From positions 1-12,465 of the forward strand of contig CAZALP010000018.1 in assembly GCA_964486395.1 (NCBI GenBank): a stretch of DNA of 12,465 nucleotides, written 5' to 3'. Source of the stretch: CAYYJV01 sp964486395. GTDB lineage: Bacteria > Patescibacteriota > Minisyncoccia > Minisyncoccales > MHMH01. The notes under the pieces were generated by a model that saw only the letters and a list, made by a program, of their open reading frames with translations, was not told the DNA's origin and did not search any database. Below are positions 5,043 through 11,265 of the stretch, piece by piece; position 1 is the stretch's first letter; every line of letters starts with the position of its first letter. The position numbers were made by a program, and so were the translations under genes.

Positions 5043-6671
5043 ATGGCAAAACAAATTTTATTCAGCGAAAATGCCAGAAAAAAATTATTGGCTGGCATAG
5101 ATAAATTGACGGAAGCGGTAAAAGTTACTTTGGGGCCCAAAGCCCGATTGGTCGTTTTGGATAAGGGTTTCGGCGCTCCCGATATTTCCGACGACGGCGT
5201 CAGCATCGCTAAAGAAACGGAACTGGAGGACAAAGTGGAACAGCTGGGCGTGGAAATGGTTAAAGAGGTGGCCGAAAAAACCAGCGACGCGGCGGGCGAC
5301 GGCACCACCACCTCAATGGTTTTGACCAAAGCCATTGTTTCGGAGGGCATTAAAAATGTGGCGGCGGGCGCAGACCCCCTGGCCATCAAGAGGGGTATCC
5401 AAAAAGGAGTAGAAGCGGTTATCGATTATTTGAAGAATCAATCAAAAACGATTTCCCAAAAAGAGGAAATTGCTCAAGTGGCGACCATTGCCAGCCTGGA
5501 TCCCGAAGTGGGCAATTTAATCGGTGAAATCGTTTCCGAAGTTGGCAAAGACGGCGTCATCACGGTGGAGGAATCTAAAAAATTCGGCCTGGAGAAAGAA
5601 ATCGTTAAAGGCTTGCAGTTTGACAGAGGTTATGTTTCACCTTATATGATTACCAATACAGAAAGAATGGAAGCGGCCTTGGAGGATCCCTACATTTTAG
5701 TTACCGACAGGAAAATTTCCTCTTTGCAGGAAATAGTGCCCATATTGGAAAAAGTGGCTCAAACCGGCAAAAAGGAATTGGTTATCATCGCAGATGAAAT
5801 TGAAGGCGATGCTTTGGCCACTTTAGTGGTTAATAAACTCCGCGGCATATTTTCAGCATTGGCTGTAAAAGCCCCCGGCTTTGGCGACCGCAAGAAGGAA
5901 ATGCTGGAAGATATTGCCGTTGTTACGGGAGCCAAAGTAATTTCCGAGGAAGTCGGCTTGAAACTCGACAAAATTGACTTGAGTATGCTCGGTCACGCAA
6001 GGCGCGTGGTTGCCAAGAAAGAAACCACCACTATCGTCGAAGGCAAAGGCAAAAAAGAGATTATCGATGCCAGAATTAAACAAATCAAAAACGAAATTAA
6101 AACCACCACTTCAGATTTTGACAAAGAAAAACTTCAGGAAAGATTGGCTAAATTATCAGGCGGGGTGGCAGTCATCAAAGTGGGAGCCGCCACGGAAATC
6201 GAACAAAAAGCCAGACAAAAGAAAACGGAAAACGCTCTCAACGCCACGAGAGCAGCGGTAGAAGAAGGCATTTTGCCCGGCGGAGGGACGGCGCTTTTGA
6301 GGGCGGCGACCGTTTTGGAAAAAATCAAACTGACGGGCGACGAAAAAACCGGTTTGGATATTTTAAAGAAAGCTCTTGAGGGTCCGGTCAGGCAAATTGC
6401 GCAAAATGCCGGGCTTGACGGAGCCGTGGTGACGGCCAAAATTTTGGAAAAAGCGGATCCCTTTGGTTTTGACGCTCATACCATGGAGTATAAGGATTTA
6501 ATTCAGGCGGGCGTGATTGATCCCACAAAAGTCGTCAGGACCACTCTGGAAAATGCGGCTTCCGCTGCCTCCATGTTTTTGACGACGGAATGCGTGATTG
6601 CCGAGAAGCCGGAGGAGAAGAAAGAAAAAGGAGCTGGCGGTATGCCGGGCGGCATGGACATGGGATACTGA
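5043..6671 (+). CDS. groEL: GroEL chaperonin with Asn at catalytic Asp398 site
   Basis: A 542-residue GroEL aligned to E. coli with a constant offset of one. The ATP site is recognisable: TLGPKA at 29-34, D51 (DDGVS), GDGTTT at 85-90, and the PGGG glycine loop. The apical stretch FDRGYVSPY and the Gly/Met-rich tail (GGMPGGMDMGY) are present. It forms the double heptameric ring that folds client proteins with GroES, using ATP. The exception is residue 397, in TENALNATRAA: Asn (codon AAC, 6231-6233) replaces the Asp that is D398 in E. coli, a key residue for ATP hydrolysis. D51 and D86 are kept. The C-terminus ends in tandem stops TGA-TAA. It is the second gene of the CIRCE operon and has no Shine-Dalgarno sequence. 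Confidence 0.98.
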   Translation: MAKQILFSENARKKLLAGIDKLTEAVKVTLGPKARLVVLDKGFGAPDISDDGVSIAKETELEDKVEQLGVEMVKEVAEKTSDAAGDGTTTSMVLTKAIVSEGIKNVAAGADPLAIKRGIQKGVEAVIDYLKNQSKTISQKEEIAQVATIASLDPEVGNLIGEIVSEVGKDGVITVEESKKFGLEKEIVKGLQFDRGYVSPYMITNTERMEAALEDPYILVTDRKISSLQEIVPILEKVAQTGKKELVIIADEIEGDALATLVVNKLRGIFSALAVKAPGFGDRKKEMLEDIAVVTGAKVISEEVGLKLDKIDLSMLGHARRVVAKKETTTIVEGKGKKEIIDARIKQIKNEIKTTTSDFDKEKLQERLAKLSGGVAVIKVGAATEIEQKARQKKTENALNATRAAVEEGILPGGGTALLRAATVLEKIKLTGDEKTGLDILKKALEGPVRQIAQNAGLDGAVVTAKILEKADPFGFDAHTMEYKDLIQAGVIDPTKVVRTTLENAASAASMFLTTECVIAEKPEEKKEKGAGGMPGGMDMGY

Positions 6672-6701
6672 TAAAACTAAAAACTAAAAATTAAAAACCG
6701 C

Positions 6702-6733
6702 GACGAAACCCTTGTTTTGGCAGGGGTTTTGTT
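6702..6733 (+). terminator. Weak terminator-like hairpin after groEL
   Basis: AAACCCTTG (6706-6714) pairs with CAGGGGTTT (6721-6729) with one G-U pair and a 6-base loop; outer pairs can extend the stem to 6702-6733. The 3' side runs into TTTTGTTAT, a broken T-run. It may end groESL transcription, although it overlaps the candidate htpX promoter. Confidence 0.4.
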
Positions 6734-6740
6734 ATACAAT
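6712..6740 (+). promoter_or_regulatory. Candidate htpX promoter
   Basis: TTGTTT (6712-6717), a 17-base spacer and TACAAT (6735-6740). Predicted transcription starts near 6747, about 3 bases before the ATG at 6750, so the message would be essentially leaderless, like uvrA and uvrC. Boxes match consensus 4/6 and 5/6. Confidence 0.45.
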
Positions 6741-6749
6741 TAAATCGAA

Positions 6750-7589
6750 ATGACTAAAAAGACATCACTTTTACTTACGGGGTTTTTTGTTTTTGTCATC
6801 GGAGTGGGTTATTTATTCAGCTATCTTTTTGGCAGCGTGGAAATTTTATATTTTGCCGTTATTTTCAGCGTGGTTATGAGTTTTGTCAGCTATTGGTTTT
6901 CTGACAAAATTGTTCTGAAAATGGCCCGGGCAAAAGAAATCAAGGAGTCAGAAAACCCGGCAATTTATAAAACGGTCAGGAATCTATGCCAAAAAGCCAA
7001 CCTGCCCCTGCCCAAGATCTATTTTATTAAAGAATCGCAGCCCAATGCTTTCGCCACCGGCCGAGATAAAAATCATGCGGTGATTGCTTTGACTCAGGGG
7101 CTTTTGCAGAAATTAAGCCCAAAAGAAATCGAGGGAGTGATTGGCCACGAGCTGTCTCATGTTAAAAACAAAGACATGCTGCTGCAGACTATGATTGTGG
7201 TTTTAGTGGGGTTCGTGGCGATCCTATCCCGCATGTTTATCTGGTCGAGCATTTTTGGCGGCAGGAGGCAGGGAGGATATTTGGCTTTATTTGGCATAGC
7301 GGCGGCCATTTTAGCTCCAATTGGAGCTATACTTATCCAAATGGCAGTTTCCAGGAAAAGAGAATTTTTAGCAGACGCTTCGGCAGCCGGGCTTACCGGA
7401 AACCCCGAAGGACTGGCTTTAGCTCTTCAAAAGATTGCTTCTGACAAGACTCCGATGAAATCCGCCCAGGAAGCCACCGCCCACCTGTACATTGTCAACC
7501 CGTTGAAAGGAAATAATATCGCTAAATTGTTTATGACTCATCCTCCAGTGGAAGAGAGAGTGAGAGCCCTCAGAGAAATAAAGATTTAA
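6750..7589 (+). CDS. htpX: HtpX-type membrane zinc metalloprotease (M48)
   Basis: A 279-residue M48B protease. The zinc site is clear: HELSH at 133-137 (two His ligands and the catalytic Glu134) and the third ligand E205 in REFLADASA. Four membrane segments are predicted: about 7-28 and 31-50 before the catalytic domain, and 145-165 and 178-200 between the HExxH and the third ligand, the normal HtpX arrangement. The C-terminus has the family motif THPPVEERVRALRE (263-276). HtpX degrades misfolded or damaged membrane proteins at the cytoplasmic face, together with FtsH in bacteria where this has been studied. It lies directly after groESL, which suggests a stress or quality-control cluster. 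The length is slightly below the E. coli protein (293). The zinc-ribbon gene follows after 38 bases. Confidence 0.96.
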   Translation: MTKKTSLLLTGFFVFVIGVGYLFSYLFGSVEILYFAVIFSVVMSFVSYWFSDKIVLKMARAKEIKESENPAIYKTVRNLCQKANLPLPKIYFIKESQPNAFATGRDKNHAVIALTQGLLQKLSPKEIEGVIGHELSHVKNKDMLLQTMIVVLVGFVAILSRMFIWSSIFGGRRQGGYLALFGIAAAILAPIGAILIQMAVSRKREFLADASAAGLTGNPEGLALALQKIASDKTPMKSAQEATAHLYIVNPLKGNNIAKLFMTHPPVEERVRALREIKI

Positions 7590-7627
7590 ATATTTGGAAT
7601 TATAACATTCGAATATTCGAAAATTTT

Positions 7628-8158
7628 ATGATATGTCCTCTCTGTAAAATTGGTCTTCAGAAAGCAGTAGTTTCCGGAGTAGAAATAGATTACTGTCCAA
7701 ATTGTCTCGGTCTTTGGTTTGAGGAGGAGGAATTAAGGTGGGCCAAAGATTACAAAGACAGAAATTTGAAATGGCTGGATGTTGATCTTTGGGAAAGAGA
7801 GAAAGATTTTAAGATTTCTCCCGGAAAAAAGCTTTGCCCCAGAGACAGGCTGCCCCTTTACGAAGTAAATTACGGGGATTCTAATATCAAGGTGGATGTT
7901 TGCAATTTGTGCAAAGGAATCTGGCTGGACAGAGGAGAGTTTAAAAAAATCATTCAATACCTAAAAGATGAAGCCGACCGGGAGATATTAAATGATTATT
8001 TGAAGAATTTGCGGAATGAGTTTTGGGAAGTGTTTGCGGGGCCAGAAACTCTGAAAGAAGAGATAGAGGATTTTATTATCGTTTTGAAGATGCTGAATTA
8101 TAAGCTGGCGGTTCAGCATCCGGCCATTGCCAGAATAATAGCTTCTTTGCCAAAATAA
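7628..8158 (+). CDS. TFIIB-type zinc-ribbon protein
   Basis: A 176-residue soluble protein with two copies of the zf-TFIIB motif (PF13453). The first has C3/C6 and C23/C26, ending CLGLWFEEEEL. The second has C70 and D73 (CPRD) with C92/C95, ending CKGIWLDRGEF. Asp in place of the second Cys of repeat 2 is common in this family and may still bind metal. The remaining part, about 105-176, is predicted helical with no membrane segment. Proteins of this family are widespread, but their biochemical role is not established. It follows htpX by 38 bases and is probably co-transcribed. Its TAA stop is immediately followed by the first base of tRNA-Ser. No Shine-Dalgarno sequence; a 14-bp palindrome TTCGAATATTCGAA (7608-7621) lies just upstream. 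Confidence 0.85.
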   Translation: MICPLCKIGLQKAVVSGVEIDYCPNCLGLWFEEEELRWAKDYKDRNLKWLDVDLWEREKDFKISPGKKLCPRDRLPLYEVNYGDSNIKVDVCNLCKGIWLDRGEFKKIIQYLKDEADREILNDYLKNLRNEFWEVFAGPETLKEEIEDFIIVLKMLNYKLAVQHPAIARIIASLPK

Positions 8159-8245
8159 GGAGAGGTACGCCTAATTGGTAAGGCACTAGTCTGGAGAACT
8201 AGAGCCCGTTTTACGGGCTTGCGAGTTCGAGTCTCGCCCTCTCCG
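8159..8245 (+). tRNA. tRNA-Ser (anticodon GGA)
   Basis: An 87-base class II tRNA. The acceptor stem is GGAGAGG (8159-8165) with CCTCTCC (8238-8244) and discriminator G (8245). The D arm has GCC/GGC. The anticodon stem is CTAGT/ACTAG around loop CTGGAGA, with anticodon GGA at 8193-8195 (reads TCC and TCT). The long variable arm is AGCCCG-tttta-CGGGCT (8203-8219). The T arm is GCGAG-TTCGAGT-CTCGC (8221-8237). CCA is not encoded here (CAT follows the discriminator), so it must be added enzymatically. There are no bases between the stop codon of the zinc-ribbon gene and G1, suggesting processing from a longer transcript or a promoter inside that gene. Confidence 0.95.
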
Positions 8246-8251
8246 CATGTG

Positions 8252-8286
8252 AAAATTTTATACGCCTGAGGCGTATGTAAATTTTT
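8252..8286 (+). terminator. Hairpin terminator after tRNA-Ser
   Basis: A long stem reads AAAATTTTATACGCC (8252-8266), loop TGA, then GGCGTATG and AAATTTT with one bulged T and one G-U pair, followed by TACTTTT. The core ATACGCC/GGCGTAT is perfect. It lies 6 bases after the tRNA end, and the T-rich 3' side fits an intrinsic terminator. It is nearly symmetrical and could act both ways. Confidence 0.6.
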
Positions 8287-8334
8287 ACTTTTGGGGCGAT
8301 GACGGTAAAACTACCTTAGGCCTTCGGGCAACTC

Positions 8335-8352
8335 GTCTCGCCCTCTCCGCCA
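8335..8352 (+). pseudogene. Displaced second copy of tRNA-Ser 3' end, with CCA
   Basis: GTCTCGCCCTCTCCGC (8335-8350) repeats 8231-8246 of the tRNA exactly (16 bases: T-stem 3' side, acceptor 3' strand, discriminator). Here it continues as CCA (8350-8352), which the functional gene lacks. No matching tRNA 5' half is next to it. It could be an attR-like scar of an element that integrated in the tRNA and was lost, or a decayed tandem tRNA. The 8293-8344 segment can fold into a closed stem (GGGGCGA with TCGCCCT), so a small RNA is also possible. Confidence 0.6.
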
Positions 8353-8440
8353 TAAATCCGTAAAACATTGAAAGAAATGCAAATGGCAGATAAAATAATA
8401 AAAGGAGGGGGAGAAGCTGAATTTAATTACTATTAATTAA

Positions 8441-8456
8441 TATAATAAAATATAAT
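8441..8456 (+). promoter_or_regulatory. Candidate -10 boxes for mscS operon
   Basis: Two perfect TATAAT hexamers (8441-8446 and 8451-8456) lie just before the ATG at 8460 in a very AT-rich stretch. Only a weak -35 is visible (CTGAAT at 8417-8422, 18-base spacing to the first). Using the first box, transcription would start near 8453, again leaving a very short leader. Chance TATAAT in AT-rich sequence cannot be excluded. Confidence 0.35.
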
Positions 8457-8459
8457 AAT

Positions 8460-9308
8460 ATGTTGGAAACTTTATATTCTTGGCTTTTGGCCCACGGCAT
8501 AAAAATTCTGGTCGTTTTGAGTGCCCTGATTTTAATTAACAGGGTTGGCAAGAATTTTATAGAAAGAGCAGTAAGGAAGGCTGTCAAAGAAGTGGACCAC
8601 GGCGCAGAAGAAAAAAGGGAAAATACTCTGATAAGAATTTTTTCCGGATCTTTGAAAGTTGTTCTTTGGCTGGTGGCTTTGATGACCATTTTGCCTGAAT
8701 TCGGAATTGAAGTAGGGCCAGTTCTGGCGGGAGCCGGGGTTTTGGGAGTGGCCCTGGGTTTTGGCGCTCAGTGGATGATCAGAGATTTTTTGGCCGGTCT
8801 TTTTATCATTTTGGAAAACCAATACCGGGTGGGAGACGTGGTCTGCCTGGATAATACTTGTGGCGGGGTGGAAGACATTACCTTGAGAAAAACAGTCATG
8901 CGCGATTTGGACGGGAAGGTTTATCACATTCCCAACGGTTCTTTCAAAATGGCTGCCAACTTAACCAAAGATTATTCCCGCGCTCATATGGACATTAGCG
9001 TCGCCTATAAGGAAGACCTGGACAAGGTGATGGAGCTGATTAACAAAGTGGGCCAGGAAATGACAAAAGATGAACCCTGGAAAGACTATATAATAAAGCC
9101 CATTCAAGTGATGGGGCCGGGTCCCAATAAATTCGGAGATTCTGGAGTTGAAATCAAGGTTTTGGGGGAAACCAAGCCCTTGAAGCAGTGGGACACCCTT
9201 AAAGAATTCAGGAGAAGATTAAAGGCGGCTTTCGACAAGGAGGGGGTGGAGATTCCCTTTCCCCAGATGTCAATTTGGCCCCGGGGCAACTGGGAAAAAG
9301 AAAAATAA
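8460..9308 (+). CDS. MscS-family small-conductance mechanosensitive channel
   Basis: A 282-residue MscS-type channel. Two membrane segments (about 11-27 and 64-80) precede the pore-lining helix. That helix has the Gly/Ala pattern AGAGVLGVALGFGAQ (90-104), followed by the family's RDFLAGLFIILENQYRVGD stretch. The beta domain follows (about 121-175, with IPNG at 157-160), then the C-terminal alpha/beta domain (about 176-272). MscS channels open under membrane tension to release solutes during osmotic downshock. The size and topology fit the minimal three-helix MscS class. It is the first gene of a co-directional run with the small membrane protein (14 bases later), dnaG and rpoD. No Shine-Dalgarno sequence is visible. 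Confidence 0.93.
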   Translation: MLETLYSWLLAHGIKILVVLSALILINRVGKNFIERAVRKAVKEVDHGAEEKRENTLIRIFSGSLKVVLWLVALMTILPEFGIEVGPVLAGAGVLGVALGFGAQWMIRDFLAGLFIILENQYRVGDVVCLDNTCGGVEDITLRKTVMRDLDGKVYHIPNGSFKMAANLTKDYSRAHMDISVAYKEDLDKVMELINKVGQEMTKDEPWKDYIIKPIQVMGPGPNKFGDSGVEIKVLGETKPLKQWDTLKEFRRRLKAAFDKEGVEIPFPQMSIWPRGNWEKEK

Positions 9309-9322
9309 ATAATTAATTGATT

Positions 9323-9523
9323 ATGTTAGAGAATTCACTATATTTATTCTTAATTCTGCTTTGGGTATTGCCTTGGAAGGGGGTGGCTTTGTGGAAGGCG
9401 GCCGGGAACCGTCATAAATGGTGGTTTATCGCTTTGTTTTTGTTAAATACCTTGGCCATTTTGGAAATCATTTACATTTTTTACTTTTCCAAATCCAAAA
9501 AATCTGGAGGTTCGACTTCCTGA
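9323..9523 (+). CDS. Small two-helix membrane protein (DUF5652-like)
   Basis: A 66-residue protein with two hydrophobic segments (about residues 4-17 and 33-55). Between them is the motif WKGVALWKAAGNRHKWWF (18-35), and LNTLAILEIIYIF follows in the second helix. This pattern matches the DUF5652 family, which I associate with Patescibacteria; the function is unknown. ATG at 9323 was chosen; a TTG at 9317 would add two residues. The last five codons (GGSTS) are exactly the 15-base imperfect palindrome at 9506-9520, so the C-terminus may have been rewritten by a repeat. It lies 14 bases after mscS and 44 before dnaG, probably in the same operon. Confidence 0.8.
   Translation: MLENSLYLFLILLWVLPWKGVALWKAAGNRHKWWFIALFLLNTLAILEIIYIFYFSKSKKSGGSTS
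9506..9520. repeat. Imperfect palindrome, copy 1
   Basis: GGAGGTTCGACTTCC: the arms GGAGGT and ACTTCC pair with one G-T wobble around TCG. It forms the last five codons of the small membrane protein. A closely similar copy lies at 9539-9555. Confidence 0.65.
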
Positions 9524-9538
9524 TATTGCGTTAATTTC

Positions 9539-9555
9539 GGGAGGTCGGACTTCCC
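9539..9555. repeat. Imperfect palindrome, copy 2, before dnaG
   Basis: GGGAGGTCGGACTTCCC: the arms GGGAGGT and ACTTCCC pair with one G-T wobble around CGG. It lies 12 bases before the dnaG ATG. Together with copy 1 it makes a direct repeat with a period of about 34 bases, both ending near ATATT. The hairpin in the mRNA could modulate dnaG expression relative to the upstream genes. Confidence 0.65.
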
Positions 9556-9567
9556 AAATATTCGTTT

Positions 9568-11265
9568 ATGTTGTCTTCTCCAATCGAGGAAATTAAAAAT
9601 CGTTTGGACATACTCGAGGTGGTCGGCAGCTATATCAAATTGCAAAAGGCGGGACAAAACTACAGGGCCCGCTGTCCTTTTCATTCAGAGAAAAAACCTT
9701 CATTTTTCGTCAGCCCCGCGCGGCAAATTTGGCATTGCTTCGGCTGCCAAAAGGGAGGGGATATTTTCGCTTTCGTAAAAGAAATAGAGGGAGTGGAATT
9801 CGGGGACGCTTTGAGAATATTGGCTCAGAAAGCCGGGGTTGAATTAAAAAAACAGGATCCCAAACTGAAGACGGAAAGAAACAGACTTTACGAAATTTGC
9901 GAGCTGGCTTGCCGGTTTTTTGAAAAGCAGATAGAGGAAAGCTCTGTCGGGAAAGAAGCCAAAAGCTACCTTTTGAGCAGGGGATTGAAGCCGGAATCCC
10001 TCCGAAAGTGGCGAGTGGGCTACGCTCCCCAGGTTTGGCAGGGACTTTCCGATTTTTTGGCTTCCCGCGGCTACGCCCACGAAGAGATCCAGAAAGCCGG
10101 CTTGGGCTTAACCTCCGAAAGGGGCTCTTTTTTTGACAGGTTTCGGGGCAGAATAATTTTTCCGGTGTTTGATTTGAATTCCCAGGTGGTGGGGTTTGGA
10201 GGCAGAGTTTTCAAGACGGACGACCCGGCAAAATACGTCAACACCCCGGCCACCCTGCTTTACGACAAAAGCCGGGTTCTTTACGGCTTGGACAAGGCCA
10301 AGGTGGAAATAAGGAAGAGGGAATTCTGCATTTTGGTGGAAGGATACATTGACGCCATTATGTGCCATCAGGCGGGCTTTGAAAACGCAGTGGCGACCTC
10401 GGGTACGGCCCTGACCCCTTTCCAGTTGAAGATTTTGAAGAGATATTCTGATAATTTGCTGACCGCTTTTGATATGGATCCGGCGGGTGATAATGCCACC
10501 AAGAGAGGAATTGATCTTGCCCAGGCCCAGGGATTCAACATTAAGATAGTGATTATGCCGGAAGAAAAAGATCCCGCCGACCTTTTGGCTGAAAACCCTG
10601 CAGAATGGCAAAAGAGAATTGAAGAAAGCAAAAACATTTACCAATTTTATTTCGACACCACTTTTTCCCGCTTCGATTCCCAATCCCCCCAGGGGAAAAA
10701 AGACATTGCCAAAGTTCTTTTGCCAGTATTGAAAAAGATTCCCAACCGCATAGAGCAGTCCCACTGGATTCAAAAATTGGCCAGGAAGCTGGAAGTCAAA
10801 GAAGAAGTGATCGAGGAAGAGTTAAAAAGCGTAAATCCCGTCCTTTCCGAAAGCTTTCAGGAAGAAGAGAAAGCGCCTTCCCTTCCTACTAAAACCAGAC
10901 AGGAATTGCTGGAAGAAAGAATAGCCTCCCTGGCGCTTAAAAGCCCGGAAAACATGGAATTGATCGACGAGGAATGTTTGGGCCTCTGCTCTTCACGGAT
11001 CCAGCGTATTTTAGGAGGCCGTTCGTTGCCGGAAGACCAGGATTTTGTCAATTATCTTTTTCTCAAGGGCGAAGTGGAGGAAGGAGAGGATTGTCAGGCC
11101 GAAATCAAGACCTGCCTGCGGGAGATGAAAAGTTTGAAGATAAAGGAAAAGCTGAATGAAATCTGCCATAATTTGAAAAAGGCAGAAGAAGAGCAGGATA
11201 CCGAGAAAGTCGACAACCTAATCCGGCAGTTCAAACAATTATCTCAAAAACTCATCAATTTATGA
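9568..11265 (+). CDS. dnaG: DnaG, DNA primase
   Basis: A 565-residue primase (E. coli 581) that makes RNA primers for chromosome replication. The N-terminal CHC2 zinc-binding domain has ligands C36, H39, C57 and C60 (CPFH ... CFGC). The catalytic core follows, with the conserved GRIIFPVFD (194-202) and GFGGRVF segments. The Toprim domain has E258 (VEGYID), D302/D304 (FDMDPAGDNA) and D335 (EKDPADLL), the expected metal-binding set. From about 440 onward the sequence is helical and charged, fitting the helicase-interaction domain, and poorly conserved. It ends in TGA overlapping the rpoD ATG by four bases (ATGA), implying translational coupling. dnaG-rpoD is the classical macromolecular synthesis pair; rpsU, often the third member, is absent. 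The start ATG fits the usual N-terminus (IEEIKNRLDILEVV); no Shine-Dalgarno sequence. Confidence 0.98.
   Translation: MLSSPIEEIKNRLDILEVVGSYIKLQKAGQNYRARCPFHSEKKPSFFVSPARQIWHCFGCQKGGDIFAFVKEIEGVEFGDALRILAQKAGVELKKQDPKLKTERNRLYEICELACRFFEKQIEESSVGKEAKSYLLSRGLKPESLRKWRVGYAPQVWQGLSDFLASRGYAHEEIQKAGLGLTSERGSFFDRFRGRIIFPVFDLNSQVVGFGGRVFKTDDPAKYVNTPATLLYDKSRVLYGLDKAKVEIRKREFCILVEGYIDAIMCHQAGFENAVATSGTALTPFQLKILKRYSDNLLTAFDMDPAGDNATKRGIDLAQAQGFNIKIVIMPEEKDPADLLAENPAEWQKRIEESKNIYQFYFDTTFSRFDSQSPQGKKDIAKVLLPVLKKIPNRIEQSHWIQKLARKLEVKEEVIEEELKSVNPVLSESFQEEEKAPSLPTKTRQELLEERIASLALKSPENMELIDEECLGLCSSRIQRILGGRSLPEDQDFVNYLFLKGEVEEGEDCQAEIKTCLREMKSLKIKEKLNEICHNLKKAEEEQDTEKVDNLIRQFKQLSQKLINL

Noticed and set aside
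5033..5389. 118-residue minus-strand open frame overlapping the start of groEL
   Set aside because: It is complementary to the conserved groEL ATP-site region and Ser/Ala-rich in the way expected of an antisense shadow; no independent evidence.
8089..8120. 9-bp inverted repeat (GATGCTGAA / TTCAGCATC) near the end of the zinc-ribbon gene
   Set aside because: It is inside coding sequence with a 14-base loop and no T-run. It may be chance; too weak to call a terminator or tRNA signal.
8404..8412. GGAGGGGGA resembling a Shine-Dalgarno sequence
   Set aside because: It lies about 50 bases before the mscS ATG with no start codon at a usable distance, and it may lie upstream of the transcript.
8377..8436. 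19-codon open frame (starting MQMADKIIKGGG) before mscS
   Set aside because: Too short to support, with no start signal, and it overlaps the likely mscS promoter region. It was kept out of the feature list.
10108..10773. 221-residue open frame on the minus strand inside dnaG
   Set aside because: It is antisense to the well-conserved Toprim region of dnaG, has no family resemblance, and has no promoter or start signal. It is a shadow of dnaG codon use.
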